This document shows, piece by piece, positions 13,777-26,800 of a stretch of DNA of 32,500 nt (position 1 is the stretch's first letter; every line of letters begins with the position of its first letter). The translations under genes were made by a program, and so were the position numbers. The notes under the pieces are model-generated. The model was not told the origin of the DNA, did not search any database, and was given only the letters and a program-made list of their open reading frames with translations. Source of the stretch: Apostichopus japonicus (taxonomy: Eukaryota; Echinodermata; Holothuroidea; Aspidochirotida; Stichopodidae); NCBI RefSeq assembly GCF_037975245.1, contig NC_092569.1:12862501-12895000 (forward strand). Reading direction: 5' to 3'.

Positions 13777-14584
13777 ACACTCAATGACAAGGAAAAGGTT
13801 ATATGAGTATTTGTTAACAATATCAAAGTTGATGATTTCCACAAATTATTTAAAAAAAATAATAACTACTTCGAAACCATTCCAATTGAAACACGTTCAA
13901 TGAAATTACAGTGTAAACTAGCATGATTAATAATAATATATGGTATCACAATGAAAGAGCAAACACAAATGCTACATTAGGACCACAATAAACACACACT
14001 CCATGTCAATTCAACAATAGATTTAACAAATTCCATGCAGGAGCCTATCTTACAATTGGCTAATGTTGATATGATGTCTTCCCAAATGTCGAATATGGGA
14101 CAAACTGTCGGAAAACTGTTGATTTAAACAGTGATATTGCAATACCTAGTAACGAGATTTTGGAATCTAAAAAGATTCTTGATGTTTCCTTAGTATGGAG
14201 GGAACATTTTCATTTACGAAGTGTAAATTGTTTTTAATTTAAATAAAATAAAATTCTCAATTAATTTAATATCAATGGGAAATATTTTGTTGTTGTAATG
14301 TAAATAATGGACTAAAACAATGATACAAGATGACGTTACCCTACTGTATTAAAACTGAACATGACAACATCTGAGGCAATATGAATCTGCTGAAATTGCA
14401 ATAAATTTTACCTTCATATGACGAAATATTAACAAGTATAAATGATATTATTTCAATCTCGATGTGGGGTTTCCGGCTCGTAAATATCTCTTAGAATACA
14501 CTATAAGTCTTATTCATTTAATCTATGGTGAAGCGTCTGCTTACTCTGTCTAAGGATACAGAAAATTGAAGATATTTGCTATAT
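13777..14584. other. 3-prime flank of the FREP gene
   Basis: AT-rich non-coding sequence downstream of the FREP stop codon. No canonical AATAAA is visible on the minus strand near the stop. The variant ATTAAA occurs at 14517-14522, about 63 nt beyond the stop. Confidence 0.5.
14517..14522 (-). terminator. Possible polyadenylation signal ATTAAA
   Basis: The common variant hexamer ATTAAA lies on the minus strand about 63 nt past the FREP stop codon. Another ATTAAA overlaps the stop itself. The hexamer is frequent by chance in AT-rich DNA, so support is weak. Confidence 0.25.
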
Positions 14585-14862
14585 TTAATCACGTACAGGT
14601 CGAATCTTCATCTCGCTGTATTTGATGTTATGGTCAGGTCCTGGTAGGTTGTTCCAACAGATAGAGGATTGCTCCCCACAGCAATACGTAGTGGAAGGAA
14701 CAACACTAGCGAAGTAGTTGCCATTGAGATTGGATCTACAGCACTTGCTGTGCCACCATGCGCCTTGTCTGTCTAACGCACAGTGTCTAGGAGAGTTATC
14801 ATTATCTTGATCGTAAGTACTAAAGAAACTGTTGAACTGAAATTTCAAAGCATTTTCCTTGT
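14585..14862 (-). CDS. FREP exon 6: C-terminal half of FReD
   Basis: Acceptor CTTAACAG precedes the exon, which completes a split Tyr codon (T|AC) and encodes residues 432-523 before TAA. The signature FReD motifs are present: FSTYDQDND with the calcium-site Asp residues (D449, D451, D453), GAWWHSKC, SNLNGNY and EMKIRP. The usual Cys pair is C459 and C472. Unusually, C473, C492, C493 and C500 are additional: CC replaces the usual C-H before SNLNG, and CCGEQSSIC lies where families normally have no cysteine. Those four could form two extra disulfides or link chains. The domain ends at the normal place. Confidence 0.93.
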
Positions 14863-17800
14863 CTGTTAAGACAAAAGAGAAAAGATACACAATGCACTGA
14901 CGTTTAAGCCGCATAACCCTTTTCCACCCTAGTGCGTATAATATAAAATATCACATACCATTAAGAAAATTTTAATCAAAATTTCTTTCATATTAGAAAT
15001 ATTGATTTAAAATATATCACACGATTAGAGTGTAATACTGAAGGGTCACTCATTGTTAAATTTTGAACGGTAAAGTCATATTACTCCACACTAGCAATAA
15101 AGTTCAAAATCTTTCCCCTCTTTATATTGCTGGTACGGTAGAGTGATATCTATGACAGAACATGAAACAAAAACACCCCATGCATTTATAGCATTATTAC
15201 GCACAAACTATACGTTCAATATTTTGCTAATACTTAATCATTCGTCAAAAACTTATACATATACGTATAACCCATAAATTTCGTGTTTTTTCTACAAAAC
15301 GTTTTGATATCCAAATGGAGAATATAAACTTAGAACAAGTAAATGGCACAACTATAGAGGGACAATAATAAGTTCCAAATATATGTAGAATAAGCCGTGA
15401 CAATGCCATCATTATAATTATGTTATGATTAATTGAAAGCATATTTTATGATTGTGCTTAATAATTTGTTCAGATAAAAAACTATTTATGAAGTTATTTA
15501 CATTAATGGCGATAGAAATTGGTAATCTATATAGATGGCAAAAGATGGAGGCATCCCCATTACTTATTTTACTCACAGACGGTATCTCGTACTTCTGTTG
15601 TCCCGCTATAAGTTCCCACCGCGGACAGACGATACTTGTCATTTTCATCGTTGATACGGAACGAGTCATATTCAGCGAAGTATGGAGTCCCTTCCCTGTC
15701 AACCAGATCAATCCGGATTTGATAGTTATCTTGATTGGTGATGTAATACAGCTTGTCATTACCCAACCAAAATTCATGAAAGATCTGACCAAAGCCTTCT
15801 TTGTAGCTGGTCCAGTTACGGTAAAAATCAACAGAACCATTAACTCGACGTTGGAACACCTGAAATCAAAATAAATTAAGGACTTCCTAAGATTTACAAA
15901 GTTATAAAAAAACTCAGAAGTCATGGGAATATTTATGAAGACTTTCGTGACAGAACCAAAGGATCATTCATCCTTAAAGGATGAACATAAATAAGTCAGT
16001 TACCGAGTACTTTAAGAACATAATCGAATATAAGACAATCCATAATAAACAGAAAAAGAAGCTATTTGACTTTTAGTGGCAATCACATAAAGAAAACAAA
16101 ATTACAAGAGAGTACCGATTTTGTCACTATTCTGTTACACTCAGGGGGTAGGAGCCGGAGGAAGGGGCACTGGGCATTTTTATTTGTTATTATTCACGTG
16201 CACTAAAATAGTATTGATATGTAAATGTGTAAAATAATTGTGTCATTCATGCAAACATAGAAGTCAACATTTTAAGTGCAGCTTTTAATTTTTTATATTA
16301 GTTGTTTATAATATTCATTATCATACGGTTGTATATGTTTTCTAATTACATGTGTTTTGAGTAATGCAATACTAGTATACTTCTTCTTGAATTCGATCTT
16401 CTCTGGTTTGTGATATTTCTACTCCCATGAAATCAATATAGCACACTCGACATGTACCTTCTTGTTATTCAACGTTATTGCCTGCAATTCATTTAAATAC
16501 GTTTTTAACACCTTCCCCCATTGCCATGTACAATCTATGCTAAACAAAATCAATAAGTTAAGAAGTAATCAATGTATAAATGTAACTTATATACGTGAAG
16601 TGCGTTTTCCCCCTGATAACATATGTATTGGTCCATAATGTCATCGTATACCGGACTATAGGAAATATCAACTCATTTCTCATTTTTTTTTTATGAATGT
16701 TGATTATGTGACACGGCAAAAGAGATTGTGTGTACGACGAGTCGGTTGAACATTCAACGCAGCTTATTTTTGATGGATGAGATCGCGTTTTTTCTTCTCC
16801 CTGTCGTGGGCAACATATTTCTTAAGTAATGTAACATTTCACTTCGGTGTAAGGTAGCGTGTACTCTTTGAGGGAAAAGTAGAATTCTAAAATAAACGCT
16901 TGAAACGTTTGTCGTTTTTAACAATGTATCATTAAAGAGTACGGTAAGCCAGATCAGTTAGTTGGTTTAATTAATGGTGTAGATACCACTGTTGTTACAA
17001 CTAGCATTGTATTTGTATTTGTAATAAGTAATGCTTTAAGGTTAAAAATTTGAACGTAGCAATCACAGACAAACAAATAGAATTCAACGGAGGACAATCC
17101 GGATTTGTCACAATCTTTCAGTCTGTATCTGTGTAATGCTAATTAAAATAAACTAATGACGCAAGTAATTACTTAATATTAAACATCAGTAAATAGTTTA
17201 TGTCATCTGTGATTCATTATTTGTGAATTATATACCAAAGGCCTACAGAAATCTAGATTCTATTATGACTTACCGTCCATCCACCTCCGTCAGCCATGTT
17301 GCAATACACTGGAAATGGTGATCCAGGCCAGCCAGTTGGCTTAATGGTGTAGATACCACTTTCGTTAATACCAGCAGTATATACATCTTGGCAGTTAGTC
17401 AGCACACATACGTTTCCATCACCATGGTAACCAGTCTTGCAGTAACATTGACGAACATTGTTTTGTTCCTCACACAGTGCATTGGGGCTGCAACTGTATA
17501 CGTCATCCCACGTGACATTGCCATTGATACAGTGAGCCCTTCTTGTACAATCAGGGTTGACATAAAATCCACCGGCCTGTGCAATAGCAACGTGGTTGTA
17601 AACAGTGATAGTAAATTACAACAATCAGTGGCGGAGATTTCTTGTCAGAAGTGGGGGGGGGGGGGTTGCAGGCCATTGATGAAATAAAAAGTCATAACTG
17701 CTGGCTCACTATCTAAGTGGAGCGCCACCATAAGTTGGCGCAAAGTGCACAAGAATTTTTTGGCAAGTATTGCCTCCCAGATTGCAGTAAATGGCACTGC

Positions 17801-20800
17801 CCAGGCCTTGAAAAGCTGCATTTAACCAGGGGCGTATGCAGGATTTTCTAACTCGAGGGGGCGCGAATTACTATCTAAGCGGAGCGCCACCATTAGTTGG
17901 CGCGCAGCGTTCAAGCAAATTTCTGGTTTTGGTACCCCCCAGATCACCGGAAATGGCACTTCTCGGGCTTGAAACTGACCAACCATATATACACTTTTGC
18001 CTGAGAATCAAGTATTTCCAAATAATTTTTTCTCATCTATAACCTTTTTGAAGATTTTTACCAGTCACACATCATGTTTGACTTCATCACGTATGCTGTG
18101 GATCATTGCTTTTGTAGGTGATTCTTCATCGCGGCCCACAATACCCGTCAGCCCCACTGTTCAGAATTTGAAAATTCACAATTCTCGTGAATAAATCCAC
18201 TTCAAAACATACCCATAATGTTGCACAAAATATCATCTATGGACAACCGATATAGAAAAACCTCCTTCAAACCCTAACAGACGGGTCAAAATTGCACGAG
18301 TATGATGAAGTATGATGAAGAATGTTGGTCGGGGAATTTTCGAAAATTCAGACGGCTACTAAAAAATTTCGCTGAAGGAAATAAATATATACCAGATATT
18401 TGCGAAACCGAATACTACACACATCGACAGTTTTGAGCATGGGCGCTGATCAGTCTTGGATAATGGTGGGACGCGTGTCTGTTCTCTGACACTATCTAAG
18501 CGGAGCGCGACCATGGGTTCGCGCGTAGCGTACGAAATTTTTTTGGCAAATATACCTCCCAGGTCGCCAGAATAACACTTTCCAGACCTAATGATGCTCC
18601 TAAACCTCCTTAAGGTTTAGATCTCATGGCTTAGAAATTTAGTTTGGAGAAATACATGGGCGTCTGCAGAAAGAAAATCAGGGGACAAACAATCCAAGTA
18701 GACTTTTGCATATACAATGGGTCTAGGGTCCTCTCCCAGAAAACAAATATAGACTGCCGCAAATGCGATTTCAGTCCTATATTTAACAACTGTGGATAAA
18801 ATACAATAAAATGAGAACTGCTGCATGTCATTTGCACAATGCTGGATCAAACTGCGCCAAAGTTCAATACACTGATGTGTTACTATAATGAAAAGCAAAT
18901 TTTTTTCGTTTTTTCATGTTGTATTCTCAACTTGTAAATAAACGGTCACCATGGATTATATAGCCTATCGGCCGTATCCAACAACTTTTTCTGAATCGCA
19001 TGCGCTCTACCAGTGCAACATATAGGATACAGTACAATTCATTTCAGTGCAGTTTTCTCGCGTGGGTGCAAAATATTCTGGAGTACCGTAAGTTGTTTTA
19101 TTAGCTGTCCTTGATACTCTCATCAGTTACAGCATAATAGTTCTATACACTAACCATATCACAGGTTTACATACAGGAACAAAGTCTCAAACCTAAGTTA
19201 CATTTGAGTTCAGGTGAGTTTTCACATGATTCAAGTGAAGTTTCCAAACAATCTACAGTCATCACATACTCCAAACTTTGCCAAAATAGTCCTAACTCCT
19301 AAGGTAGTCCCCTACAACACAACCATTGTAATTATCAATTCATGCCTAAAAACAATAAGAGTACATTTTTACCAAACGGTGCTGTGTAAAACGTAAGGCA
19401 CGTGCGGCGAAATCAACCTCGCATTCATAGTGCCAAGGCGCGCTAGCCTAGCGACAGATTTCGACACTCATATTGCTCACGTACATGTACTTAGAAACAC
19501 CTCGTTGAAGTTGGCAAGTGTATACAGTTCCAAAGCTATTCAACAGCAACAAAACGTTATTTTGTGTATGTCTGTTGTGGGGTGAAGTTAGCGCAATGAG
19601 CTACAAGTTCCAATGCGCAAGGTGGGGGAATGGGGCTAGAAATAATGTGTGGGTCAATTCTAACTCAGTTTTCGGTCGTTAATTGTTCATGTAGCCTACC
19701 AGGTAAAAGGTTGAAATGACTTTAATAATTTCAAATTTAATGATTTGATTTATTATGCCATTTGAAGCACATAACATAGGCTATAACAGAACACTACTGG
19801 CAAAAATTAGGGGGGTTGATTGTGTGGGCCAACCTCCCCTCTTCAACCCCCCCAACCCCCCCTGTTTCTCCGCCACTGACAACAATAATAGGAATAACTA
19901 TAACGATAATAATGATAATTATAACTTTAGTGACGAAGATGACGACGACGACGATGACGATTAAAATGACGATGACGATGACCACGATTTTGATGATAAT
20001 TGTTTTTCTGTCGGCATAAAGAATGGATAGCAGTATATCAAAATTAACGTAGATTCAAGGGGGGAAACTGGCAGAATACCGTCATTTGTACTTGAATTTA
20101 AACATCTGAAAGTCATTTATTTTATATTAAGTGACTTATCGATATCTGGCTGCAGAAGTAAAGAATTGGGAAACTCACCGAAATGCTTGCATTCACACTT
20201 GTCATTTGACATGTGCAATTCTCAGGTGCCGCACAGACCATTTCATTGTCATCATTGTAGCATCGCAGCTGACCACGTAGGCAGACAGTCGGGGTTGATA
20301 AACGAGTTGTGTCGATTGACTGAGAGGAGCTTTCAACTGGCGGTGAGGTGGTGCTCTGCGCTGTTGTTTCAACCGAGGACACCGTAGTGTCAGGCAAGGA
20401 GGAGAGTGTGCTAATCGGCGGTGAGGTGGTGCTCTGCGTGGTTGTTTCAACTGAGGACACCGTAGTGTCAGGCAAAGAGGAGAGTGTGCTAATCGGCGGT
20501 GAAGTGGTGCTCTGCGTGGTTGTTTCAACTGGGTACACCGTAGTGTCAGGCAAAGAGGAGAGTGTGTTAATCGGTGGTGAGGTGATGCTCTGCGTGGTTT
20601 TTTCAACCGAGGACACCGTAGTGTCCGGCAAAGAGGAGAGTGTGCTAATCGGCGGTGAGGTTTTGCTCTGCGTGGTTGTTTCAACTGGGGACACCGTAGT
20701 GTCAGGCAAGGAGTTGGTGCCCTGCTTGGTAGTATCATCTTAAATAGAGAACACAATTAAAAGGTGAATTTGTTATAGGTAAATAAAGAGGTTCCTTCTC

Positions 20801-23800
20801 TCTCTGTGTTTGCAATATGCGAAAATCTTGAGAAAACAGATGTAAATTCTGTTGGTATTTCACACCTTTCAATTAATCAGTTCCTCTTAAGTTTGTCTCT
20901 ATTAATGAAAAAAAATAGGATGTCTGGAGTATGAAACGAACATGGAACAGTAGAAATATCCATAAATTCCTGTTCCGCTCGATTACAAGTAAAGTAAAAA
21001 CTAAAATACCTGACAGATATTTAACAATTATTATTTACAAAAATATCTTCTTAGCTGACTTCGCTTTTGGTCATTCCACATATTCAAACTGTTTAGCTTC
21101 GTCTTTATAGGACAAGCAGTGTTTTTCTATTCTTGTCAGCCTCTTAGCAAAGTCATGTGACTCTGTAGAGAAACAGTAAAAGCTGACAGACAGTGAGGGT
21201 GTGAAGAAGGTGGTGCTCTTTCTGATGGTGTAAAGATGTATCACCTAAAGGCATCAGTAGTTTTCTCCTTGATGGACAGAGGATGGTTACAGCGCTAGCT
21301 CCATCCTCATCGCACTAAATATTCATATATGATAGGTTAAGCAGGAGAAACAGTCAAATACAACGAAGAAATGTGCAAATAACCATCTAATTATTGCAGA
21401 TGACGAAGTCAGATTCTTGCTAGATTAAAGGGGTATGAGTAACCTTAAATCAGTGTTTAAATGGAAAGGCGAAATAACGGGATCATGTCGATTTTGTCAT
21501 TTCTGCGATACAGTCAGTACGCGCGATATTGAAGTATAACCTAACTTTAGCTCTTACGTTGTTAGGCTAGGTTAGGCCAGATCCTTTCCCTGATGTAGTA
21601 AATACGCTGTACTAGCTATGAGATAGTATAGGCTAGTATTTGTATAGTAAGTACTTTCGGACTAGTCCTAAGTCTAGACCTAAGTAAGTATATTCCTACT
21701 GTGCGTCATACTCAAAGCAAGGCCTTCCCTAATTAACGACCGCCTCCAGTGACTACCTCTACCAAATGCGAGTAATTGTGGTGTACGGTAGCTTTTGAGG
21801 GCACACCTAATCAAAGCCACACATTTATGGTGATATTATGCATAGACCTTTGTGCTCTTGGGTCAGTACACTTTAGTCTTAGACCCTGTAGGCCTAGCCT
21901 GCCTTCGCTTTTAAAAGACTATAGGCCTGGGTTATACTACTAGTGGTCTACATGTTCGGGAAATGGCTATTAGTGATTGCCGACAGTGAAAGAAGAGATT
22001 AACCTCTGAGTGCAAAACTTACGCATGCTAGGCTATAACCAGTTAAGCTATACTATTTAATTTAAAAAATGATAATTTTGTACTATTCATTTATAAAAGC
22101 CAAGAAACTTGTGTATGGATAATCTCAATCTAGACTATACTTGAATGTAAATTAGGGGGGGGGGGGTACTTGTTTGTCAAACTTCCAAAATGTTTGGCTG
22201 AAATTAATTAGGCTAAGCCTACCCATGCAATGATATAGGTATAGCCTAGGCCTAGTCACAAATACGTTTTATCCACGTGAGACATGTAAAATGAAACACC
22301 ACATAACTAGGTCACAGCTTTGCACTCCTAATGTTATAAGCCTCACACTATAAAACAGAAATGAGTTTTATTACATCTCATGTTGTTCTTATTCTACAAT
22401 TATACTCCCCAGAAGTAGGTTTTGAAGCACTGTCAGTGAGGCAGATTATATTTCCATATTAGGCACAGCAGATCATGAATTTGGTGTAAATCTCAATAAA
22501 CTGAACTGCCATAGCAGGGACTCCTTATATCATTGATTTTCTGAACATTAAAAAGGGACACATTTACAGTAAGGCATATTATGTTTCCTTATATATCACA
22601 GCAGATCATGAAATTGGTGTAAATCTCAATAAACCGAACTGCCCATAACAGGATTCCTTATGGTATTGATTTCTGAACATTCAAAAAGGAACACATATAC
22701 AGTTTTCATGGGAGAGAATGTTTGTATGGATACAAACTGATAAGTATTTAAACATGGTACAACACTCAAATAAAGACCGTAAATGTAATTGATTTCGTTT
22801 TACTTTGAAACTATTTCTAACAAAGGTGACCGGCTTCTGTTAGGTGCAGAAATAAATAACTCTTTCTGCTGTTATGTGTTATTTTGTTTGGCAGAAATGG
22901 AAGATTTGTCCCAAGAGGAGCTAACAGCCATGACAAAGTACAAGAAACACACAACCTTGAGCCTTCCATTACCGTACTTGCAAAGTACATGAAAAATCTG
23001 TAGGCTACAGTTTACTTAGCCCTATGGTGGTATATTGTAGTTGAGCAATTACAACTCATACCATCAAGTCAAAAGTCCAACACAAAAATGAGTTGCAAGG
23101 TGATTGATACCATGTATAAGTTATGCATGTAGAGGTCAATTGAGGTCACTGCGATCATTGCAATATACCATTATCTCATACTTCCATACACTTCCTCCTA
23201 TTAAAGTGTTAAAAGATATCGATTTATCTTTGCACAAGATTGATCTCTTACCCGCCGCAAATTGTGGAAGCATAACTTGAAGCCACTGCGAAGTCATCAA
23301 TTTTATATTAGATGAATTTCTTGTGATAGAGAAATTCAGTTAAATTAAAGTGCATCTATCTTAGAAATGTCAAAACAGAGAGGCCAAATCAGGACTGCAC
23401 AACACATAATTGTACACTATTCTAAGCATATCCTACATTCTGTATTGCAGATGGCAAGTCTCTGACTTCTAGTTTTATTTATCCATGGTATAAACAAAGA
23501 GTGTGACCATGGCCTTCAGTAAAGTGTCAGTCCTTTTTAAATTGTTGTATAGAGCAGTGAGCTATCTTGGCTATCTTGGAAAAGGGGGGGGGGGAGGTTG
23601 GGAGAAGATGTAAACTTTCAGTGAGTGTTATTTTACTGTATCAAATTTAAACAATTTCACAATTTTTTTGTTGCAGATGAACTTGGCATTTTCACTTGTC
23701 ACTCTGTTGTTTGGGGGAATTTCAACATCGAAGGGTGCAAGGGTGCATCCTTGCAATCATTCATACATGTAAAACAAGTAATTTTTATTTGTTAGATTTA

Positions 23801-26800
23801 TGTTTAATCTACATGGAATTGTGCTAGCTGATAGCCCACTGATTATTGGTAAAGTGGAACCAGCTTAGATCTGTAAGGAAATTAAGGAAATTGAACAATT
23901 TATTTACTGAGGTATCAGCAAGAAGCAACAGGACTTTGCAAGGCATGGCAACAAATTTGTCTAAAGCGAAGAGAAAATTGCTTGCTTGATAGAGAGCTTT
24001 CAGTGCTCCTACCTTCATTTACCATAAAATGACAACAGATACAATGTTGCACCAGTATCACAACCTTTGGTTTGACTATAGGCTAAGTGCTGTAAATAAC
24101 ACGATTGACTTATTTTGCTCCAAGCGACGTGTAATGCACATTTACACATTTGACCTTCGCCTATTATGCAATTGGTATGTCAAGTTCACGAACACAGGCT
24201 GTGTGTACTTAAACCTCCATTTTCTTGTTTGTCGAAAAAGATCAGAGGAAACGACCGTGAAGAATCTTTAATCTTCAATTGGCTGCCAACACAGTCTGTT
24301 ACTGCACTTGCTATAAAAGATAGGCTAATGCAATTTATTCCTTTTCTACAACTGAAACTGATAAAAAGTAATGTTTTCAAAAAGTTTGGCACAAACTAGT
24401 AGACTGAAGAAAGCGATTAATCTTCTTTTTCATTCTGGTTCGTTAAAACACCATTTAATACTTAAATTGCTTCATTCCTTTCCTAGATTGGTACAAACTG
24501 GAAGAGGTGAAAAATGAGAAATTGAGAGAGGCTACCAAGTAACACAGCTTTGCAGTAGTAGAAGGATGTCTTTGGCTTGGATGATGCATATCAAGAATGT
24601 GATTGTAGCTGTTTTTATGAGAAAAAATTGATGTTTTGCATTTCAATTCATCTCTCTGTCCACAATTGATAATACATGTTGGTACAACTTTAATTAAACT
24701 TGCATCAAGATGGCCTGTGATGAAGAGACATGTGGAAGTGCTCAGGAATTTTATGTCCTAGGTCATTTAGGGGTCAGTTTAGTTAATTGTTTTGAAACGC
24801 TTCACCTGAGTCCACGGACGGACATATGGATGAATGCAAAACGTGATCATAATTATGGTCATTCAGAATTTCAGAAAATTCATGTTCAAGGACAATCTTT
24901 CTTGTTATGATAATAAGCTTTAACTTACCACTTTCTATTGGAGTTAAAATGATTTGCACAAGTATGTGAGGTCCACGGATGAGCTTATGACTAAAACATT
25001 AATGGTATTGTTGGAAGCCTAATTATTGTCTTGCAGATGTTCGGTTTGCCTGTGCAAAGTGGCAAAGTATAATTGTAATTCAATTAAAAATATGAATTAG
25101 TTACCAATAAGTAAATAATTAGATTAAAAAATAAATTTGGTATTAGGTCATCGTAATCAACAACAATGTGAACATAGATCTTCCAAGACCTTCCTATCTA
25201 GTTTAATGGTAGTCAGTATAGGCCCCAAATTATAGCACGCTATAATGGCAAGAAGTTTTCAAAAAGTACCTTCCTGGAGGTCTTTACTCTCCAATTAGTC
25301 TCAGACATTTTTAAGGAACACACAAAATGACTGAATGGGAAAATTTCCTCAAAGGTTGTAATAAAAACAGTTTAAGAATTCTGACCAAAGGTGACCACAT
25401 TTTAATATCTAGCATATTTGCGGCTAATACAGCATACCTTTAAAGAAAAGAAGCTACTGACACAGGGCTGAATTTTGTCGTAACAAAGGTTATTGGGAGA
25501 GAGTCTTTGATCAAGTTTCTCAAGAGAGGATTTCTTGTTCTACACTGAAAACTGTACAAGTGATTTTCAAGTTGTTTCCTTGTGCAAAAGTGCTGATCAA
25601 GGTCTTGGTATCCCTGTTACATTTCACAGTTGATGTCGAGCAATCAGAGCTTCAGCATGTGACGATGATTATACTGTAAATATGTCCTCAAAATGTTGAT
25701 TTCAGTATTGTATTTCTTATATTAATTCATTGTATAAGTATTTGAGGAATGAATTAAACTAAATTGCGAAGTTCACTTAGTACTCAAAATTCAAAAGTAA
25801 TGGAGATGCAAATAAAGTTAGCTATCAGTAGCATTGATGATGTTATTTTATAATTTATGTTTTGCTTTTTCTCAATTTGAATGCATTGCTACTTAAATGG
25901 AGAATAAGGTGGCATACCAAATAGTATTAACAAGGAAAGGGGTGATTTAACCAGGAATGAGGTGAAAAATCAGTTTAATATTAACCAGGATAATAGTGAC
26001 ATCAACCAGGAAATGTTGTTTAATTTAACCAGAAAGGAGTACAATATTCTGTGATATTAACCAGGATAGTATTAGCACCAACCAGGAAAATGTGGTAAAT
26101 TTGACCAGGAGAGGTGAAATATTTCATGACATTAACCAGGATAGTATTAGCATTAACCAGGAAAAGTGTGGTAAATTTGACCAGGAAAGAAGTGGAATAT
26201 TTCATGACATTAACCAGGATAGTATTAGCACAAACCAAGAAATGTTGGTTAATTTGACCAGGAAAGAGGTGAAATATTTCATGACATTAACCAGGATAGT
26301 ATTAGCATCAACCAGGAAAAGTGTGGTAAATTTGACCAGGAAAGAGGTGGAATATTTCATGACATTAACCAGGGTAGTATTAGCACAAACCAGGAAATGT
26401 TGGTTAATTTGACCAGGAAAGAGGTGAAGTATTTCATGACATTAACCAGGATAGTATTAGCATCAACCAGGAAAAGTGTGGTAAATTTGACCAGGAGAGG
26501 TGAAATATTTCATGATATTAACCAGGATAGTATTAGCATCAACCAGGAAAAGTGTGGTAAATTTGACCAGGAGAGGTGAAATATTTCATGATATTAACCA
26601 GGATAGTATTAGCACAAACCAGGAAATGTTGGTTAATTTGACCAGGAAAGAGGTGAAATATTTCATGACATTAACCAGGATAGTATTAGCACCAACTAGG
26701 ACAAGTGTGGTAAATTTGACCAGGAAAGAGGTGAAATATTTCATGATATTAACCAGGATAGTATTAGCATCAACCAGGAAATTCATTTTTGTGGGACCGT

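Larger units (their letters stand above)
17626..19878. mobile_element. hAT-like element, 2.25 kb, with perfect 8-bp target duplication
   Basis: The left end CAGTGGCGGAGA and the right end (reverse complement CAGTGGCGGAGA) are 12-bp perfect terminal inverted repeats. The octamer ACAACAAT is found directly outside both ends (17618-17625 and 19879-19886). CAG-type termini plus an 8-bp duplication mark the hAT superfamily. There is no recognisable transposase. The left part consists of module copies and a nested element related, in inverted orientation, to 2903-5108. The perfect duplication implies a relatively recent insertion compared with the aged MITE at 4042-4418. It lies within intron 3 of the FREP gene, 49 bp from exon 4. 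Confidence 0.85.
17577..20178 (-). other. FREP intron 3, mostly a hAT-like insertion
   Basis: A 2602-bp phase-0 intron with donor GTGAGT and acceptor GCACAG. Of it, 2253 bp plus the duplicated octamer are the transposon at 17626-19878; without it the intron would be about 340 bp. The remainder at 19887-20178 is a GATGAC/ATAATG-rich stretch and AT-rich sequence. Confidence 0.8.

Noticed and set aside
13433-13903. Ser-Ile-His-Pro and Met-Asp-Gly-Trp repeat proteins
   Set aside because: All frames of a CATC microsatellite stay open. No splice or domain evidence.
15418-15924. Frames of 140-168 codons overlapping FREP exon 5
   Set aside because: They overlap a clear FReD exon in other frames and have no recognisable features.
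20202-20756. Long frames overlapping FREP exon 3, one in another minus frame and one on the plus strand
   Set aside because: Shadows created because the 78-bp repeat has no stops in several frames. Only the PDTTV frame joins by phase to the Cys-rich linker and EGF exon.
25927-26786. CRISPR-like array
   Set aside because: The ACCAGGA motifs are too short and the intervening sequences are themselves repeated. In eukaryotic intronic DNA this is a minisatellite.
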